DNA of 7,320 bases, from contig CAZNNT010000032.1 in NCBI GenBank assembly GCA_964574495.1, positions 1 to 7,320 on the forward strand. Reading direction: 5' to 3'. The first letter of the stretch is position 1. Each line of letters starts with the position of its first letter. Positions 5,638 through 7,320 of this stretch are shown here, piece after piece. The notes beneath the pieces are model-generated. The model was given only the letters and a program-made list of their open reading frames with translations, did not search any database and was not told where the DNA came from. Position numbers and translations under genes: made by a program. This DNA is from HO2-45-28 sp964574495 (GTDB taxonomy: Bacteria; Patescibacteriota; Minisyncoccia; HO2-45-28).

Positions 5638-5985
5638 ATGCGCCATCTCCGTAAAGGAAAAAAATTTTCTCGCGTAAGAAAGACGCGCAAGGCCCTTATG
5701 AAAGCCGTATTGCGTTCTTTCGTTGAGCGCGGCAGAATTGAAACCACTCTACCCAAAGCCAAAGAAGTCGGGCGGCTTGCCGAAAAACTCGTCACCAAAG
5801 CCAAAAAAGGAGGTTTGGAAAAACGCCGCGAGATAATGGTTTGGCTGAATCCGGTCCAGACGGCAAAGATTTTTAAAGTCGCCGGTGACTTTAAAAATCG
5901 CCGAGGCGGATATACCAGAATTACGCGCACCAGACGCAGGGAACATGACCGGGCCGAGATGGCCGTGTTGGAATTCGTTAAGTGA
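5638..5985 (+). CDS. rplQ: 50S ribosomal protein L17 (bL17)
   Basis: A 115-residue protein of the large subunit near the peptide exit tunnel opening. The family start MRHLRKGKKFSRVRKTRKAL, the segment RGRIETTLPKAKEVGRLAEK (31-50), GGYTRITR (90-97) and the closing AEMAVLEFV are diagnostic. Model L17 proteins have GD before AEMA; here the residues are HDR. The length matches the shorter end of the family. It directly follows rpoA, the conserved order, with an AAGGAG site 7 nt upstream. It ends in TGA at 5983-5985, evidence that UGA is a stop in this organism. Identification is secure. Confidence 0.97.
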   Translation: MRHLRKGKKFSRVRKTRKALMKAVLRSFVERGRIETTLPKAKEVGRLAEKLVTKAKKGGLEKRREIMVWLNPVQTAKIFKVAGDFKNRRGGYTRITRTRRREHDRAEMAVLEFVK

Positions 5986-5996
5986 TTTACGCGCCT

Positions 5997-6356
5997 ATGA
6001 CCATTAAAGATCAAGAAAAAATTATCATTGATTTGAAAGGCATGTCTTTGGGACGGGCCGCGTCAGCCGCGGCTTTGGTTTTGAGAGGCAAACACCGCGC
6101 CGATTTTTCTCCCAATAAAGCGCCGAGGATTATCGTTGAGATAAAAAATGTCGGAGAACTTAAAATAGACGAAAAAAAAGCGGAACAAAAATCATATAAG
6201 CGTTACAGCGGCTATCCGGGGGGGCTAAAAGAAATTAAACTCGGCGAATTGTATGAAAAATATCCGCAAAAAGTTTTTTTAAGGGCCTTAAAAGGAATGC
6301 TCGCCAAAAATAAATTGCGAAAAGAATTTTTAAAAAATGTCGTATTTTCTTCATAA
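5997..6356 (+). CDS. rplM: 50S ribosomal protein L13 (uL13), shortened C-terminus
   Basis: A 119-residue protein from ATG 5997. A GTG at 5982, overlapping the rplQ stop as GTGA, would add 5 residues and could be translationally coupled; neither start has a Shine-Dalgarno. L13 is an early-assembling large-subunit protein. Diagnostic segments are IIIDLKGMSLGRAAS (near the start), LRGKHRADFSPN, YKRYSGYPGGLKEIKL and LRALKGMLAKNKLRKEFLK. Most L13 proteins have about 140-150 residues and end with a segment containing HPHxAQxP; here the chain ends at VVFSS, before that motif. The loop after FSPN is also shorter than the TGDYVIVINA type. It lies 11 nt after rplQ and 7 nt before rpsI, its universal partner. 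The family call is secure; the start is uncertain. Confidence 0.93.
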   Translation: MTIKDQEKIIIDLKGMSLGRAASAAALVLRGKHRADFSPNKAPRIIVEIKNVGELKIDEKKAEQKSYKRYSGYPGGLKEIKLGELYEKYPQKVFLRALKGMLAKNKLRKEFLKNVVFSS

Positions 6357-6363
6357 ATAAAAT

Positions 6364-6834
6364 ATGCCGATTAAGAAAAAAATAACCAAACCCGCGAAGA
6401 AAAAACCATCGCCCAAGAAAGACGAAGCCGTTTTGCCGGTTAAAGCCGAAAGGTTTACGGAAGCGGTGGGGCGAAGGAAGACCTCAACGGCCAGGGCCAG
6501 AATTTTTGCCGGCTCCGGCACCGTCAAAATAAATGAACGCGACCCAAAGCAGTATTTTCCGACCGAAGAACTCCAGGGAATAATTGAGGCACCTTTTAAA
6601 AAAGTAAAGCCGGAAAAGGGATTTTCCATAAGTGTTAAGGTTTTTGGCGGGGGCATACATTCGCAGGCCGAGGCGGTGCGTCATGCCATCTCAAGGGCTC
6701 TGATCAAGAGCGACTCGGAATTAAGAAAAAAACTGAAAAGAGCGGGTTTTTTGAAGCGCGATCCAAGGGCGAAAGAGCGCCGGAAATTCGGATTGAAAAA
6801 AGCCCGCAAAGCGCCTCAATGGTCAAAGAGGTAA
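6364..6834 (+). CDS. rpsI: 30S ribosomal protein S9 (uS9) with basic N-terminal extension
   Basis: A 156-residue protein, longer than the usual 128-135. S9 sits in the small-subunit head, and its C-terminal Arg reaches the P-site tRNA. The core begins around residue 30: FTEAVGRRKTSTARARIF (31-48), INERDPKQYFP (56-66), VKVFGGGIHSQAEAVRHAIS (91-110), AGFLKRDPRAKERRKFGLKK (127-146) and the invariant ending SKR. Residues 1-28 are an extra tail rich in Lys and Pro, with nine Lys in the first 19 residues. The ATG at 6364 has no Shine-Dalgarno, and a TTG codon at residue 24 could in principle shorten the tail. It is the last gene of the run, following rplM by 7 nt and ending just before the hairpin terminator. 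Confidence 0.96.
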   Translation: MPIKKKITKPAKKKPSPKKDEAVLPVKAERFTEAVGRRKTSTARARIFAGSGTVKINERDPKQYFPTEELQGIIEAPFKKVKPEKGFSISVKVFGGGIHSQAEAVRHAISRALIKSDSELRKKLKRAGFLKRDPRAKERRKFGLKKARKAPQWSKR

Positions 6835-6846
6835 TCGGCTAAATAA

Positions 6847-6885
6847 AAAAAGCTAAAGATCTTTTATCGCGATCTTTAGCTTTTT
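6847..6885. terminator. Bidirectional intrinsic terminator between convergent genes
   Basis: A perfect 15-bp inverted repeat (6847-6861 with 6871-6885) surrounds a 9-nt loop. The inner 10 bp, GCTAAAGATC/GATCTTTAGC, are flanked by A-rich sequence on the left and five T on the right. On either strand the RNA is therefore a hairpin followed by a U-tract. It ends the rpsI transcript 13 nt after the rpsI stop. The loop, the right arm and most of the left arm encode the last residues and stop codon of the minus-strand gene, so the hairpin lies partly within coding sequence. Confidence 0.88.
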
Positions 6886-7287
6886 GGCCATTTTTCTTTC
6901 CCATGTCGCGCCGGCCGAACTTTGCCAGCCCGGAATGAAGACGAGTTTTTCTATTTTTCCTGACTTGAAAATAGAGCCGTAAAATCCTTCAAGCAGACGG
7001 TTTTCGTCTTCGCGGCGCGCTGATTTGGCAATACGATGCAGGTGCGGCTCAAAAGGCAATTGATCGAATACGATTCTTCCTTCCGAGGCCAGTTTTTTTA
7101 TGTATTTTCGGAACGCTTTTGTATTTTTTGTTAAAGACCCGAGTCCGCCCGAGGTCAGGGGGCCGCAGACCATTTCAACCGGCTGGGGCATTCGGTCAAT
7201 TATTCTTAAAGCAACTTCGGCGAGCTTCTCAAATGTTTCGGCCGATTTTGCTTTCGATGCATCCTTTTTCGTCCAGTACTTATTCAA
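6853..7287 (-). CDS. Small protein resembling DUF4406 / nucleoside 2-deoxyribosyltransferase fold
   Basis: A 144-residue minus-strand protein starting at TTG 7285-7287. No ATG or GTG occurs between it and the upstream in-frame stop (7315-7317), and an AAGGAGG site lies 9 nt away, so the start is well supported. It appears cytoplasmic, with no signal or membrane segment. The strand-loop pattern resembles the deoxyribosyltransferase-like group: VEMVCGPLTSGGLGS (37-51), a middle helix FRKYIKKLASEGRIVFDQLP (59-78), and VFIPGWQSSAGATWERKMAK (116-135). The last matches the P-G-W-x-x-S-x-G-A-x-x-E pattern of DUF4406-like proteins, with Glu130 at the position of the family's acidic residue. Activity and substrate cannot be told from sequence. 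The gene converges on the ribosomal operon and shares its terminator. The family call is from pattern recognition only. Confidence 0.5.
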   Translation of the reverse strand: MNKYWTKKDASKAKSAETFEKLAEVALRIIDRMPQPVEMVCGPLTSGGLGSLTKNTKAFRKYIKKLASEGRIVFDQLPFEPHLHRIAKSARREDENRLLEGFYGSIFKSGKIEKLVFIPGWQSSAGATWERKMAKKLKIAIKDL

Positions 7288-7296
7288 GGGGAATGC

Positions 7297-7303
7297 CCTC
7301 CTT
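7297..7303 (-). promoter_or_regulatory. Strong ribosome binding site for the minus-strand gene
   Basis: Read on the minus strand this is AAGGAGG, within AGAAGGAGGG, 9 nt before a TTG start codon. It is close to a full anti-Shine-Dalgarno match and decides the unusual TTG start. It contrasts with the weak or absent sites of most plus-strand genes. Confidence 0.8.
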
Positions 7304-7320
7304 CTGAATGAAAATCAATC

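Noticed and set aside
6218..6224. Run of seven G in rplM as a phase-variation tract
   Set aside because: It encodes the conserved YPGGLK of an essential ribosomal protein, so the run is explained by coding.
7119..7307. 62-codon open frame on the plus strand near the window end
   Set aside because: It lies opposite the well-supported minus-strand gene, which has a strong ribosome site; this frame has no family resemblance.

Overview
The window is a gene-dense bacterial chromosomal segment built around a translation and transcription operon. It most likely comes from a candidate phyla radiation (Patescibacteria), Parcubacteria-like organism. This assignment is an inference. It rests on an alanyl-tRNA synthetase that stops right after its editing domain, shortened or altered ribosomal proteins, a baseplate-J-like single-pass membrane protein of a type I associate with these genomes, and few strong Shine-Dalgarno sequences. 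Two genes end in TGA, so the UGA-to-glycine code of Gracilibacteria/SR1 does not apply here.

Layout, left to right. Positions 1-345 hold the 3' end of alaS. Positions 354-2706 hold two overlapping genes: a divergent actin-like (FtsA/PilM-type) ATPase, and a membrane-anchored protein with a proline-rich cytoplasmic tail and a large external part. From about 2710 a promoter drives infA, rpmJ, rpsM, rpsK and rpsD. A second promoter inside the 3' end of rpsD drives rpoA, rplQ, rplM and rpsI. A perfect 15-bp hairpin at 6847-6885 ends the operon. It also contains the stop codon of a convergent minus-strand gene (6853-7287), a small protein resembling the DUF4406/nucleoside deoxyribosyltransferase fold.

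The operon genes make initiation factor IF-1, small-subunit proteins S13, S11, S4 and S9, large-subunit proteins L36, L17 and L13, and the RNA polymerase alpha subunit. The order infA-rpmJ-rpsM-rpsK-rpsD-rpoA-rplQ is the classical alpha operon, with rplM-rpsI appended. The usual upstream neighbours secY, adk and map are absent; alaS and the ATPase/membrane-protein pair are there instead.

The least explained part is the ATPase/membrane-protein pair. It resembles a PilM-PilN style arrangement, with a cytoplasmic actin-fold protein next to a bitopic partner, but it has unusual catalytic residues and a baseplate-J-like external region. The rest is core housekeeping with lineage-specific reductions. 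No mobile elements, CRISPR arrays, tRNA or rRNA genes were seen, and no gene-free stretch exceeds about 60 bases.
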